This document shows positions 37,871 to 47,414 of a stretch of 64,000 bases of DNA, one piece after another. Each line of letters begins with the position of its first letter. Position 1 is the stretch's first letter. A model generated the notes under the pieces. The model was not told the origin of the DNA, ran no database searches, and saw only the letters and a list, made by a program, of their open reading frames with translations. A program made the translations under genes and the position numbers. The DNA is from Phycicoccus sp. Soil802 (GTDB lineage Bacteria > Actinomycetota > Actinomycetes > Actinomycetales > Dermatophilaceae), in the NCBI RefSeq assembly GCF_001429605.1, contig NZ_LMSS01000006.1:269256-333255 (forward strand). Reading direction: 5' to 3'.

Positions 37871-38347
37871 TCACCCGCCGGGGCAGTAGGCGTCGCCGGC
37901 GGGCAGGTCCGGGTGGATCGGTCCCTGGCGGTCGCCCACCGACCCGGCGGCGGTCCGGCCGGCCCGGACGGCGATGACCTCGGCCAGGATCGCCACCGCG
38001 ATCTCGCCCGGCGCGTTGGCACCGATGTCGAGCCCGATGGGCGCGTGCACGGTCGCGAGCGCCTCCTCGGCCACGCCGTTCTCCAACAGCCATTCGCGGC
38101 GACGTTCCTGGGTGCGGCGCGACCCCATCCCGCCGATGTATGCCGTGCCGGCCTCCAGGCCTGCCCGGATCGCCGGACCGTCCACCCCGTCGTGGTGGCT
38201 GGTCACCACGAGGGCGTCGACGCCTCCGGGGACACCGGGGTCGTCCGTCGAGGACGTCACCGACCAGCCCAGCGGTGCCGCCAGCGTGAGGAGGGCCTCG
38301 GCCACCGGCCCGTCACCGACGACGTGGAGCCTGCACGTGTCCGTCAT
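37871..38347 (-). CDS. XdhC-like Rossmann protein (C-terminal domain only)
   Basis: 158 residues matching the XdhC C-terminal half: a nucleotide-binding region (LHVVGDGPVAEALL), DALVVTSHHDGVDGPAIRAGLE, YIGGMGSRRTQERR and IGLDIGANAPGEIAVAILAEVIAVR. XdhC proteins insert the molybdenum cofactor into xanthine dehydrogenase, but no such enzyme lies nearby and the N-terminal XdhC domain is missing, so this is an orphan single-domain form. GATACT sits 6 nt before the ATG. Confidence 0.85.
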   Translation of the reverse strand: MTDTCRLHVVGDGPVAEALLTLAAPLGWSVTSSTDDPGVPGGVDALVVTSHHDGVDGPAIRAGLEAGTAYIGGMGSRRTQERRREWLLENGVAEEALATVHAPIGLDIGANAPGEIAVAILAEVIAVRAGRTAAGSVGDRQGPIHPDLPAGDAYCPGG

Positions 38348-38400
38348 CGCGCCAGTATCACCCACCAGCCCGGCTGGCACGGGAGTCACTGGGCCGGCAG

Positions 38401-40662
38401 CTACTCGAAGGCCAGCGTGGCCGCCCCGGTCGCCTCGAGGCCGAGCCCCTTGAGCCGGGCCGCGACCACATCAGCAGGCAGCTCGAGGCTCTCCGCCAGC
38501 TCGTCCACCGACAAGCCGAGCTCCACGCCGTCGCGCAGCTCCTCGTCGGACTCCGCCGTCCAGGCATGACCGGCCGTGACCGCGGTCCGCGCCGACTCGG
38601 CGGGCGGCGGTGCGTCAGCCACCGGCCGCGGGTGCTCGGCGGCGGCATCCTCACCGGTCCCACCCATCGTGGTGCCGACCAGGGCACCGGTGATCCCCCG
38701 CAGCGCCGGCTCGTGCACCTCCATCGGCGGTGCCGCGGTCTCGTCGAGACGCTTGAGGGCGGCGAGCACCCGCTCGCGGTCGGTGGTCGGCCAGAAGGGA
38801 GGCAGCGAGCGCTGGAGGAACCCGGCATACCTCGCGGTCATCATGCGGGAGTCGAGGAAGGCGACCACGCCCCGGTCGTCGGCCCGGCGGATCAGCCGCC
38901 CCGCGCCCTGGGACAGCCGCAGCGCGGCGTGGGTGGCGGAGACGGCCATGAAGCCGTTCCCGCCCATCCGGGCGATGGCCTGCGAGCGTGCCGACGACAG
39001 CGGGTCGTCGGGTCGCGGGAAGGGGATCCGGTCGATGATGACCAGCTGGCACGCCGAGCCCGGCACGTCCACGCCCTGCCACAGGGTGAGGGTGCCAAAG
39101 AGACACGTGCGCGGGTCGCGGGCGAACTGGCGCACCAGCGTCGTGATCTGGTCCTCGCCCTGGCAGAGGAAACCGATGTCGCCGTCGAACCGCTCGCGCA
39201 TCGCCTCGGTGGCTTCCTTGGCCGCCCGCATGGAGGAGAACAGCCCGAGCGTGCGTCCGCCCGCCGCCCGCACGAGCGCCTCGATCTCGTCGAGGGTCTG
39301 CTCGCTGAGGCCGTCGCGGCCGGGTGCCGGCAGGTGCTGCGCCACGTAGGCGATGGCCTGTTGGGGGTAGTCGAACGGGCTGCCCACGTCGAGGCCACGC
39401 CACTGCGGGGCTCCCTCGCCACGCAGCCCCATCGTGCCGGCCACCGCGTCGAACGTGCCGCCGAGCTCGAGCGTCGCCGACGTCATGACGACCGTGCGGT
39501 CACCGAAGACCTTGTCCCGCAACAACATCGCAACGCTCATGGGCGCCACCCGCAGCACCGAGCCGCGGCGCTGGTCGCGGCTGACCCACACGACGTCGAG
39601 GTCGCGCTGCTCGAGGATGCGCGAGGAGTTCTCGAACATCTCGTCGATGGCGGCCTGGGCCACCTTGCGGGCGCCGTCGGGCTCGACGCCCTTCTCGGGC
39701 TTGAGCTCCGACTGCACCTGCCGGGTCGTGTCCCTCACCCGAGCGAGGGCCAGGGACAGCGCGTCGGGTATGCCGTTGAGCTTGCCCTCGGGGAGCTCGT
39801 CCAGGACGCCCTGGAGGAAGACCGAGGCGTCGTCGACGGCGTCGGTGGACTCGGCGATGCGGGCCGCCCGCTTGGCCGCCGCCGCGACCATCGAGGGGGT
39901 GATCTCGTCGGTGATCGTGGAGGTCACCCGGTCGACCAGCTCGTGCGCCTCGTCGACCACGAGCAGGTCGTGCTCGGGCAGCATCTGCCGGCCCTCGAAC
40001 GAGTCGATCGCCATGAACGAGTGGTTGGTGACGATGACGTCGCAGTCCTTGGCGGCCTCACGGGACCGCTCCACGAAGCAGTCGGCGAACGCCGGGCACT
40101 TGCTCCCCATGCACTCGTGGGCGCTGACGGACACCTGGCGCCAGGCCCGTTCGCTGACCCCGGGCACCAGCTCGTCGCGGTCGCCCGACTCGGTGGTCTC
40201 GGCCCACTCCCGCAGGCGGACGACCTCCTGGCCGAGCCGGGACGCCGCCCGGTCGACCTCGCCGACCTCGAACAGCCCGTCCTCGTCGTCGGGGAAGCCA
40301 CCCTCGAGCTTGTGGGCGCACAGGTAGTTGCGCCGCCCCTTGACCAGCCCGTAGGTCGGGCGCTTCCCGAGGAGCGGGGCGATGGACTCGGCCAGCCGGG
40401 GCATGTCGCGGTCGACGATCTGGGCCTGCAGGGCCAAGGTGGCGGTCGCCACGACGGCCGGCTTGCCGGTCTGCTGGGCGTGCATGACGGCTGGGATCAG
40501 GTAGGCCAGCGACTTGCCGGTGCCAGTGCCGGCCTGCACCAGCAGGTGCTCGTCGGCAGCCACGGCGTCCTCGACCGCGTGGGCCATCTCGACCTGGCCC
40601 GGCCGCTCGACTCCCCCGACTCCCTGGACGGCGGCGTGCAACAGGTCGTCGAGTGAAGCCAT
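38401..40662 (-). CDS. dinG: DinG-type ATP-dependent DNA helicase
   Basis: 753-residue XPD/DinG superfamily 2 helicase. Walker A AGTGTGKS (44-51), an iron-sulfur cysteine set (Cys in YLCAHK, then HECMGSKCPAFADCF), DEAH box VVDEAHELVD, and motif VI QGAGRLIRR. It acts in DNA repair and resolution of unusual structures. The final 100 residues form a low-complexity linker plus a small helical domain. TACGCT ends 6 nt before the ATG (leaderless) and belongs to a CGGCATAC copy. A 17-bp hairpin separates it from the upstream secreted protein gene. Confidence 0.9.
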   Translation of the reverse strand: MASLDDLLHAAVQGVGGVERPGQVEMAHAVEDAVAADEHLLVQAGTGTGKSLAYLIPAVMHAQQTGKPAVVATATLALQAQIVDRDMPRLAESIAPLLGKRPTYGLVKGRRNYLCAHKLEGGFPDDEDGLFEVGEVDRAASRLGQEVVRLREWAETTESGDRDELVPGVSERAWRQVSVSAHECMGSKCPAFADCFVERSREAAKDCDVIVTNHSFMAIDSFEGRQMLPEHDLLVVDEAHELVDRVTSTITDEITPSMVAAAAKRAARIAESTDAVDDASVFLQGVLDELPEGKLNGIPDALSLALARVRDTTRQVQSELKPEKGVEPDGARKVAQAAIDEMFENSSRILEQRDLDVVWVSRDQRRGSVLRVAPMSVAMLLRDKVFGDRTVVMTSATLELGGTFDAVAGTMGLRGEGAPQWRGLDVGSPFDYPQQAIAYVAQHLPAPGRDGLSEQTLDEIEALVRAAGGRTLGLFSSMRAAKEATEAMRERFDGDIGFLCQGEDQITTLVRQFARDPRTCLFGTLTLWQGVDVPGSACQLVIIDRIPFPRPDDPLSSARSQAIARMGGNGFMAVSATHAALRLSQGAGRLIRRADDRGVVAFLDSRMMTARYAGFLQRSLPPFWPTTDRERVLAALKRLDETAAPPMEVHEPALRGITGALVGTTMGGTGEDAAAEHPRPVADAPPPAESARTAVTAGHAWTAESDEELRDGVELGLSVDELAESLELPADVVAARLKGLGLEATGAATLAFE

Positions 40663-40675
40663 TGGGTCAGCGTAT

Positions 40676-40722
40676 GCCGTGGCTCGGGTGGGTGGGTCGA
40701 CCGTCCCCACCCGAGCCACGGC
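40676..40722 (-). terminator. 17-bp hairpin before dinG
   Basis: GCCGTGGCTCGGGTGGG and CCCACCCGAGCCACGGC pair perfectly around a 13-nt loop, 14 nt downstream of the secreted-peptide gene and overlapping the dinG promoter region. Confidence 0.85.
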
Positions 40723-40735
40723 CCGCCGCGTGATC

Positions 40736-40996
40736 TCACCTCTCGTGCACCCAACGGGGTGCCGGGACACCGTTCCCCGTCAGGTTGTCGCACGCGACGA
40801 ACTGGGTCCCCACGCGCTCCAGCGAGCAGAAGTGGGTGGCGGTGGTCGGTGGCGCCGGGGTGTCGATCTGGCCGGGGTCCTGCCGGGCCGCGGCGGGCGA
40901 CGCGCTGACGGCGACGACGAGGGTGGCAGCGGCGAGCACGCCCCAGGCGCGCCGGGTCGAGGTGATGGTGCGGTGCTGGTGCTGGTGTGCGTTCAC
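40736..40996 (-). CDS. Small secreted protein, function unknown
   Basis: 86 residues. A His-rich N-terminal stretch (NAHQHQHR) and two arginines precede a hydrophobic core (WGVLAAATLVVAVSA) and a likely signal-peptidase site after SPAAA. The mature part is about 48 residues with two cysteines (FCSLERVGTQFVACD) that could form a disulfide. GTG at 40996 has AGGAG 7 nt upstream, which decides the start against longer frames. It is followed by a strong terminator, so it is monocistronic. It is divergent from the LuxR gene. Confidence 0.75.
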   Translation of the reverse strand: MNAHQHQHRTITSTRRAWGVLAAATLVVAVSASPAAARQDPGQIDTPAPPTTATHFCSLERVGTQFVACDNLTGNGVPAPRWVHER

Positions 40997-41152
40997 GGTG
41001 TGCTCCTGGTGCTTCGAGAGGTGATCCCTGCTGACTCCTCCACGGTCCGGCGGGAGGCACCTGAGCCACATCGGGAGGACCCCCTGAGAAGCAGCCACCA
41101 ACCCCCTCAAATGAGGGTGCGTCGAGAGCGGTCGTGAGGCCACACTGGGGCC

Positions 41153-44017
41153 GTGGGACCGTCGGACATCCCCTCGGGGGACGTCTTCGTCGGCAGGGTG
41201 GACGAGGTGGGCGAGCTGAGCGCCGCCCTGGCCTCAGCGCGCGCCGGCACCGGTCGGGCGGTGCTGATCACGGGCGACGCAGGTGTCGGCAAGACCCGCC
41301 TCGCCCAGCACGCCGGGTCGCAGGCCAGGGACGTCCTCGTGCTGACCGGGACCTGTCTGCCGCTCGCCACCCTCAACGTCCCCCTCCTGCCGCTGCGCAT
41401 GGTGGTGCGGAGATCCCTCGGCACCGACCCCGCGGAGGAGTTCGACGGCTGGTTGGCCGAACGCTGCGCGGAGCGTCCTGTGGCGCTGGTGGTGGACGAC
41501 CTCCAGTGGGCCGACCAGGCGACCCTCGACGTGCTCATGTGGGTGGTCGCCGGGCTCCCCGCACGCCGGCTCGCCCTCCTCATGACCGTGCGGCGCGGCG
41601 AGGTCGGCCCGGGCCACCCGTTGGCCCGTTGGTTGTCGGACGTGCGCCGGTTGCCGGGCTTCACCGAGCTCGCGCTGGGTCCCCTCGACCTCGAGGAGAC
41701 TCGGGCGCAGCTCCGGGGGCTCCTCGGCGATGAGCCGCACGACACCCTCGTCCGTGAGGTGCACGGCCGCACCGGTGGCAATGCGTACCTCAACGAGCTG
41801 CTCGTGACCGGTCTGCCCCCGACCGCGACGTCCCTGGACGAAGGCCTGCTCCCCGACACCCTCGTCTCGGCCGTGCTGCGGCCCTGGCACCAGCTCTCGC
41901 CACCAGCACGGGAGCTGTCGCGCGTCGTCGCCGTCGGGGGCAGGGTCGCGCGCGGCCAGGCGCTCGAGGACGCGTTCCGGCTGGCCGGCGTCGACGAACC
42001 GGGGCCACTGCTGCGTGAGTGCGTCGACGCGGGGGTGCTCGACGCCGTCGACGGTGACGGCTACTGGTTCCACCACCCGCTGCAGGCAGAGGCACTCGAG
42101 GCGAGTCTGTCGCACCCCGAGCGCCAGCAGCTCCACGCCAGCTACGCGCAAGCCCTGCAGAGCCGCCTGTCCCCCACCGCGCCAGACCTCGATTCCCTGG
42201 TGCTGGTCGCGGACCACCTCCATCGCGCCGACGACGCGGAGGCTGCCTACACCTGGGCCTGTCGCGCCGCGGCCGCCGCCGAGGACGGGCAGGCCTGGGC
42301 GAGCCTGGTCAGGATGCTGCGCCGGATGATCGAGGTCCGGACGCTGGTTCAGCAACCGTCCGAGACACCGACGGACCTCTGGTCGCGGCTGCGCGTCGCT
42401 GCGGAGCGCGACGGCGACCTCGACACTGAGCTCGACGCGACCGAGGCGCTGCTGGACGACGGCGACCTGGGCCCGCTGGACGAGGCCGAGCTCGTGGTCC
42501 GCCGCCAGCACCTGCGCTTCATGAAGGGTCTCGGCTTCTTCGACCGTGGCGAGCTCGCGCGGGCGACGCAGCTGTCAGCCGCCGAGCCTGGTTCGTGGCA
42601 GCACGCCTTCGCCCTGGCCGAGTCGGCGCACGCAGGGCTCTGGGCCAACGACCCCGACGCTCCGGCGCTGGCCGCGGAGGCGCTCACCCGGGCCAGGACG
42701 ACCAGTCACCCCCGTGCGCTGGCCTACGCGTTGGCAGCCAACGCCATGCACGCCGTCTACCTCAGCCACGTGGCCGACGCCGAGGCCTGGGGGGCGGAGG
42801 CCGTGGCGTGCGCCGTACGGTCCGGCGACGGCTTCGCGTTCGGCCACGCGGCAATGTGGGAAGCGAACTCCGTCGGCGGCAACGCCGACCCTCGCTGGAC
42901 GGCGCGCGTGGCAGGCCGCCGGCAGCAGCTCATCGAGCTGGGGCTGCCGCACCCGTACATCGCCTGGCTGGCGACGGGCGAGGCCCAGGGCCAGCTCCAG
43001 CGCGGCGAGTGGCGCACCTGCCAGAGCCTGCTGCGTTACGCGCTGGGTCGCACCCCTGGGGCCCTCGTCGACGTCGCCGCCCGGCTCCGCGCTGCACAGC
43101 TGGCCGCCTTCCAGGGCCGGGTGCGCGAGGCCGAGGGACACCTGGCCCGTGCCGACGAGCTGTTCGGCGAGACCTCGACCTTCCTTCCGTTCGAGTTCGA
43201 CGCGACCCGCGCCATGGTCCGGATTGCGGCGGGCGACGCGAGGGGGTGCGTCACCGCCGCTCTCGTCGGGACCTCGAACCCCGGCGTGCCGCCCACCCAG
43301 TGCGAGTGGCTCATGCCGCTGGCGGCCCGTGGCCTCGCCGACCTGGCCGAAGCCTGCCGCGACGCGCTCGAGGACCCCCAGCCGGTGCTGGACGAGCTCG
43401 ACGAGCTGGAGCGCCGGTTCCCGCATCCGATCGCCGACGCCGGCGGGGGCGAGTTCTACGACCGGGAGCTGGCTGGCTTCGACGCCCTGTACGCCGCGGA
43501 ACGCGCCCGGGCCCGCCTCGAACCGGACCGTGCCGACGCCTGGGTGCGGGCCGCCGAGTCCCTGCGCGACCTCCTGCCCTGGGAGGAGTGCTACGCCTCC
43601 TGGCGGCTGGCCGAAGCGCTCTTCGACCAGGGAACGGCTCGTCGAACCGAGGCCGTTGCCGCACTGCGCCGGGCCCACCGGCTCGGCAGGCAGCTGGCGG
43701 CACAGCCCGTCCTCGACCAGGTCACCGCACTGGCCCGGACGGCAAGGGTCCCCGTCGCGGACCCCGTCCTGCCGTCCGCGGTGTCGGGGGCGACGGCGGC
43801 GGGCACCGACCGCGTCGGGGACGCCGCTCACCTGACCGGCCGTGAACGTGAGGTGCTCGCCCACATCGTGGCCGGGCGCACCTACGGCGAGATCGCCCGC
43901 GAGCTGGTGCTCAGCGAGAAGACGGTCAGCTCGCACGTCAGCCACCTCCTGACCAAGACGGGCACCGCCAACCGGATCGACCTCGCGCGCTGGGCGACCC
44001 GTCGGGCTCGCCCGTAG
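41153..44017 (+). CDS. Large LuxR (LAL-type) ATPase regulator
   Basis: 954 residues. N-terminal AAA/STAND ATPase with Walker A GDAGVGKT (41-48) and Walker B VALVVDDLQWAD. A long central region of helical TPR-like repeats (about 330-860) follows, then a C-terminal LuxR helix-turn-helix (about 890-950, LTGREREVLAHIVAGRTYGEIARELVLSEKTVSSHV). LAL regulators are usually pathway activators; no biosynthetic cluster is adjacent, so its target is unknown. GTG at 41153 follows CACACT by 6 nt. The helicase gene follows 26 nt later. Confidence 0.9.
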   Translation: MGPSDIPSGDVFVGRVDEVGELSAALASARAGTGRAVLITGDAGVGKTRLAQHAGSQARDVLVLTGTCLPLATLNVPLLPLRMVVRRSLGTDPAEEFDGWLAERCAERPVALVVDDLQWADQATLDVLMWVVAGLPARRLALLMTVRRGEVGPGHPLARWLSDVRRLPGFTELALGPLDLEETRAQLRGLLGDEPHDTLVREVHGRTGGNAYLNELLVTGLPPTATSLDEGLLPDTLVSAVLRPWHQLSPPARELSRVVAVGGRVARGQALEDAFRLAGVDEPGPLLRECVDAGVLDAVDGDGYWFHHPLQAEALEASLSHPERQQLHASYAQALQSRLSPTAPDLDSLVLVADHLHRADDAEAAYTWACRAAAAAEDGQAWASLVRMLRRMIEVRTLVQQPSETPTDLWSRLRVAAERDGDLDTELDATEALLDDGDLGPLDEAELVVRRQHLRFMKGLGFFDRGELARATQLSAAEPGSWQHAFALAESAHAGLWANDPDAPALAAEALTRARTTSHPRALAYALAANAMHAVYLSHVADAEAWGAEAVACAVRSGDGFAFGHAAMWEANSVGGNADPRWTARVAGRRQQLIELGLPHPYIAWLATGEAQGQLQRGEWRTCQSLLRYALGRTPGALVDVAARLRAAQLAAFQGRVREAEGHLARADELFGETSTFLPFEFDATRAMVRIAAGDARGCVTAALVGTSNPGVPPTQCEWLMPLAARGLADLAEACRDALEDPQPVLDELDELERRFPHPIADAGGGEFYDRELAGFDALYAAERARARLEPDRADAWVRAAESLRDLLPWEECYASWRLAEALFDQGTARRTEAVAALRRAHRLGRQLAAQPVLDQVTALARTARVPVADPVLPSAVSGATAAGTDRVGDAAHLTGREREVLAHIVAGRTYGEIARELVLSEKTVSSHVSHLLTKTGTANRIDLARWATRRARP

Positions 44018-44043
44018 CCCTGAGGATGGGAGGATGGCCGGCG

Positions 44044-46656
44044 ATGCCTTCCGCCCCGCCGCTGACCCTCGACGCCCTGCTGCCCGAGGGGGCCGGGCCC
44101 GATGAGGTGTATGCCGCGTTCGAGGGCTGGGCGCGTGACCAGGGCACCCCCCTGTACCCCCACCAGGAGGAGGCGCTGATCTCGCTCCTGGCCGGGGAGA
44201 ACGTCGTCCTCTCGACCCCGACCGGCTCGGGCAAGTCGCTGGTCGCCACCGGCGCCCACCTCGCGGCGCTGGCCACCGACCGGGTCAGCTTCTACACCGC
44301 CCCGATCAAGGCCCTCGTGAGCGAGAAGTTCTTCGCGCTGTGCGAGATCTTCGGGGCGTCCGAGGTCGGGATGCTCACCGGCGACGCCTCGGTGAACCCC
44401 GACGCCCCGATCATCTGCTGCACGGCCGAGATCCTGGCCAACATCGCCTTGCGCGAGGGCCCGGACGCCGACGTCGGCCTGGTCATCATGGACGAGTTCC
44501 ACTTCTACGCCGAGCCCGACCGAGGCTGGGCCTGGCAGGTCCCGCTGCTCGAGCTCCCCCAGGCGCAGTTCATCCTGATGTCCGCGACGCTCGGCGACCT
44601 CACCGAGCTCTCGGAGGACCTGAGCCGGCGCACCGGTCGCGGCACCGCCCTCGTGACGGGCACCGAGCGGCCGGTGCCGCTCAGCTTCAGCTGGGTCCTC
44701 ACGCCGCTCCCGGAGACGATCGAGGAGCTGCTCACGACCCGCCAGTCACCGGTCTACGTCGTGCACTTCACCCAGCAGGCAGCTCTGGAGCAGGCCCAGG
44801 CCCTGCTGTCCCTCAAGGGCACCGTCAAGGCCGACCGGGCCGCGATCGCCGAGCGGATCGGCGGGTTCCGGTTCACCGCCGGCTTCGGGCGCACCCTGTC
44901 CACCCTGGTCCGCTCGGGCATCGGGGTGCACCACGCGGGGATGCTCCCGCGCTACCGCAGGCTGGTCGAGCAACTCGCCCAGGACGGCCTGCTCAAGGTC
45001 ATCTGCGGCACCGACACCCTGGGCGTCGGCATCAACGTGCCGATCCGCACCGTGCTGTTCACCGGACTGGTGAAGTTCGACGGCTCACGTCAGCGGATCC
45101 TCAAGGCACGGGAGTTCCACCAGATCGCGGGTCGGGCCGGTCGGGCCGGCTTCGACACCAGCGGGTCGGTCGTGGTGCAGGCACCTGAGCACGTCATCGA
45201 CAACGCCCGCGCGATCGCCAAGGCCGGCGACGACCCGAAGAAGCTCAGGAAGGTCCAGCGCCGCAAGCCCGCCGACGGCGAGGTCTCCTGGACCGAGCAG
45301 ACCTACGACAAGCTGGTCGCGGCCGACCCGGAGCCGCTGGTCTCGCGGATGCGGGTGGACCACTCGATGATCCTCAACGTGGTGCAACGGCCCGGCGACC
45401 CGGTGCGCGCGCTGAGCCACCTCCTGCGCGACAACCACGAGACCCCGCGCAACCAGGCGCGGCTGTCGCGTCGGGCCATCACCCTCGGCAAGAGCATGCT
45501 GGACACCGGTGTCCTGCAACGGATCTCACCGCCCGCGCCGAACGGCCGGACCATCGAGGTCCGGGGTGGGTTGCAGGACGACTTCGCCCTCAACCAACCA
45601 CTCGCCCCCCTCGCCCTCGCGGCCTTCGACGTCCTCGACCCCGAGTCGCCCACCCACGCCCTCGACGTCGTGTCGGTCATCGAGGCCATCCTCGACGACC
45701 CCCGCCAGGTCCTGATGGCCCAGCAGTTCAAGGCCAAGGGCGAGGCCGTCGCCGAGATGAAGGCCGACGGCGTGGAGTACGACGAGCGGATGGCGGTGCT
45801 CGAGGAGGTCACCTGGCCGCGGCCCCTGGCCGACCTGCTCGAGGCGACCTTCGAGATCTTCCGGCAGAGCCACCCCTGGGTGTCCGAGTCCGCCCTCTCC
45901 CCCAAGTCCGTCGTCCGTGACATGTACGAGCGGGCGATGACGTTCACCGAGTTCGTCTCCGCCTACCAGCTGGCCCGGTCGGAGGGCCTCGTCCTGCGCT
46001 ACCTGACCGACGCCTACCGGACCTTGCGCCAGACGGTGCCGGCCGCTCACCGCAGCGAGCAGTTCGACGACCTCTTCGAGTGGCTCGGCGAGACCGTGCG
46101 CCAGACCGACTCCTCCCTGCTCGACGAGTGGGAGGCGCTGTCCGACCCCGACGCCAACGAGCGCCTCGAGGAGCTGGAGGGCCTGCACGAGCACGGGGGC
46201 ACCCGGCCGGCCCGCCCGATCACGGCCAACGAGCGGGCCTTCCGCGTCATGGTGCGCAACGCGATGTTCCGGAGGGTGGAGCTGGCCGCCCGGGACCGGT
46301 TCGGCGACCTGGCCCAGCTCGACGCCGCGAACGCGGCCCTTCGCGAGCCCCCGCGTGCGGTCCTCGTCGACGAGGCAGCCTGGGACGAGGCCCTCGGCGC
46401 CTACTACGCAGACCACGACAGCATCGCCACCGACTCCGATGCCCGCGGCCCGCAGCTGCTCGCGGTGAGCGCCGTCAACGGCCCTCCGCCCGGCGCCACC
46501 GAGCCTGACCGCGACCACCGCCTCTGGGAAGTGCGCCAGACCCTGCACGACCCCGACGGCGACCACGACTGGGTGATCGAGGCAGTGGTCGACCTCGACG
46601 CCTCCGACGAGGCGGGCGAGCCGGTGGTGCTGACCACGGGGATGCGCCGCCTCTGA
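44044..46656 (+). CDS. Ski2-like DEAD/DEAH helicase (DUF3516 type)
   Basis: 870 residues. Walker A STPTGSGKS, box II IMDEFHFY (DEFH in place of DEAD/DEVH), SAT motif LMSATLGD, motif V GTDTLGVGIN and motif VI QIAGRAGRAGFD. The C-terminal DUF3516 region covers about 430-870. It is an actinobacterial relative of Ski2/Lhr RNA/DNA helicases. The ATG at 44044 is preferred because GGGAGG lies 10 nt before it; an in-frame ATG at 44026 adds six residues. Confidence 0.88.
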   Translation: MPSAPPLTLDALLPEGAGPDEVYAAFEGWARDQGTPLYPHQEEALISLLAGENVVLSTPTGSGKSLVATGAHLAALATDRVSFYTAPIKALVSEKFFALCEIFGASEVGMLTGDASVNPDAPIICCTAEILANIALREGPDADVGLVIMDEFHFYAEPDRGWAWQVPLLELPQAQFILMSATLGDLTELSEDLSRRTGRGTALVTGTERPVPLSFSWVLTPLPETIEELLTTRQSPVYVVHFTQQAALEQAQALLSLKGTVKADRAAIAERIGGFRFTAGFGRTLSTLVRSGIGVHHAGMLPRYRRLVEQLAQDGLLKVICGTDTLGVGINVPIRTVLFTGLVKFDGSRQRILKAREFHQIAGRAGRAGFDTSGSVVVQAPEHVIDNARAIAKAGDDPKKLRKVQRRKPADGEVSWTEQTYDKLVAADPEPLVSRMRVDHSMILNVVQRPGDPVRALSHLLRDNHETPRNQARLSRRAITLGKSMLDTGVLQRISPPAPNGRTIEVRGGLQDDFALNQPLAPLALAAFDVLDPESPTHALDVVSVIEAILDDPRQVLMAQQFKAKGEAVAEMKADGVEYDERMAVLEEVTWPRPLADLLEATFEIFRQSHPWVSESALSPKSVVRDMYERAMTFTEFVSAYQLARSEGLVLRYLTDAYRTLRQTVPAAHRSEQFDDLFEWLGETVRQTDSSLLDEWEALSDPDANERLEELEGLHEHGGTRPARPITANERAFRVMVRNAMFRRVELAARDRFGDLAQLDAANAALREPPRAVLVDEAAWDEALGAYYADHDSIATDSDARGPQLLAVSAVNGPPPGATEPDRDHRLWEVRQTLHDPDGDHDWVIEAVVDLDASDEAGEPVVLTTGMRRL

Positions 46657-46676
46657 CGACGTGCCACGGTCGGACC

Positions 46677-47408
46677 ATGCACCAGGACGAGATCTGGGAC
46701 GAGACCACCGCAGCGGAGTACGACACCCCGGGCGAGGGCATGTTCGCCCCCGACGTGCTGGGGCCCATCGTCGACCTGCTCGCCGAGCTGGCCGAGGACG
46801 GTGCTGCCCTGGAGCTGGCCGCCGGCACCGGCCGGGTCAGCATCCCCCTGTCCGAGCGCGGGGTGCCGGTCAGCGGGATCGAGCTCTCGCGGCCGATGCT
46901 CGACCGGCTGCGCGAGAAGGCACCGCACCTGCCCGTCGTCGAGGGCGACATGACGACGACGCGGGTGCCCGGCGAGTTCTCCCTGGTGTTTCTCGTGTTC
47001 AACACGATCTCCAACATCCTGGAGCAGTCCGGCCAGGTCGAGTGCTTCCGCAACGCGGCGCGTCACCTGCGTCCCGGAGGCCGGTTCGTCATCGAGCTCT
47101 GGGTGCCGCAGCTGCGCTCCCTCCCACCGGGGTCACCGGCGGCCGTGTTCGCCAGCGAGGACGGCTACGTCGGTCTCGACACCTACGACGTGCTGCACCA
47201 GCAGGTGGTCTCACACCACTTCCGGTTCGGACGGGGGCGGGAGGCCTCGCACGGGGTCAGCCCGCACCGCTACGTCTGGCCGGCCGAGCTCGACCTGATG
47301 GCCCAGCTGGCCGGCTTCACGCTCGAGGGCCGGTACGCCGACTGGGACCGTTCCCTGTTCACCGCGGACTCGCCGTCGCACGTGTCGGTCTACCGGCTGC
47401 CCGGCTGA
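46677..47408 (+). CDS. Class I SAM-dependent methyltransferase
   Basis: 243 residues. SAM motif I LELAAGTGRVSIPLSERG, then GIELSRPMLDRL (acidic residue of motif II) and LRPGGRFVIELW. The substrate is unknown; the fold resembles small-molecule methyltransferases. It begins 20 nt after the helicase. The stop codon lies in the hairpin that separates it from the convergent oxidoreductase gene. Confidence 0.86.
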   Translation: MHQDEIWDETTAAEYDTPGEGMFAPDVLGPIVDLLAELAEDGAALELAAGTGRVSIPLSERGVPVSGIELSRPMLDRLREKAPHLPVVEGDMTTTRVPGEFSLVFLVFNTISNILEQSGQVECFRNAARHLRPGGRFVIELWVPQLRSLPPGSPAAVFASEDGYVGLDTYDVLHQQVVSHHFRFGRGREASHGVSPHRYVWPAELDLMAQLAGFTLEGRYADWDRSLFTADSPSHVSVYRLPG

Positions 47409-47414
47409 GCCGGT
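47392..47414. terminator. Short hairpin between methyltransferase and oxidoreductase genes
   Basis: ACCGGCT and AGCCGGT pair around a 9-nt loop, overlapping the plus-strand stop codon and abutting the minus-strand one. Confidence 0.5.

Noticed and set aside
37871-38347. Molybdenum-hydroxylase maturation cluster
   Set aside because: Only an orphan XdhC C-terminal domain is present. No xdhA/B or coxL-type genes are in the window.
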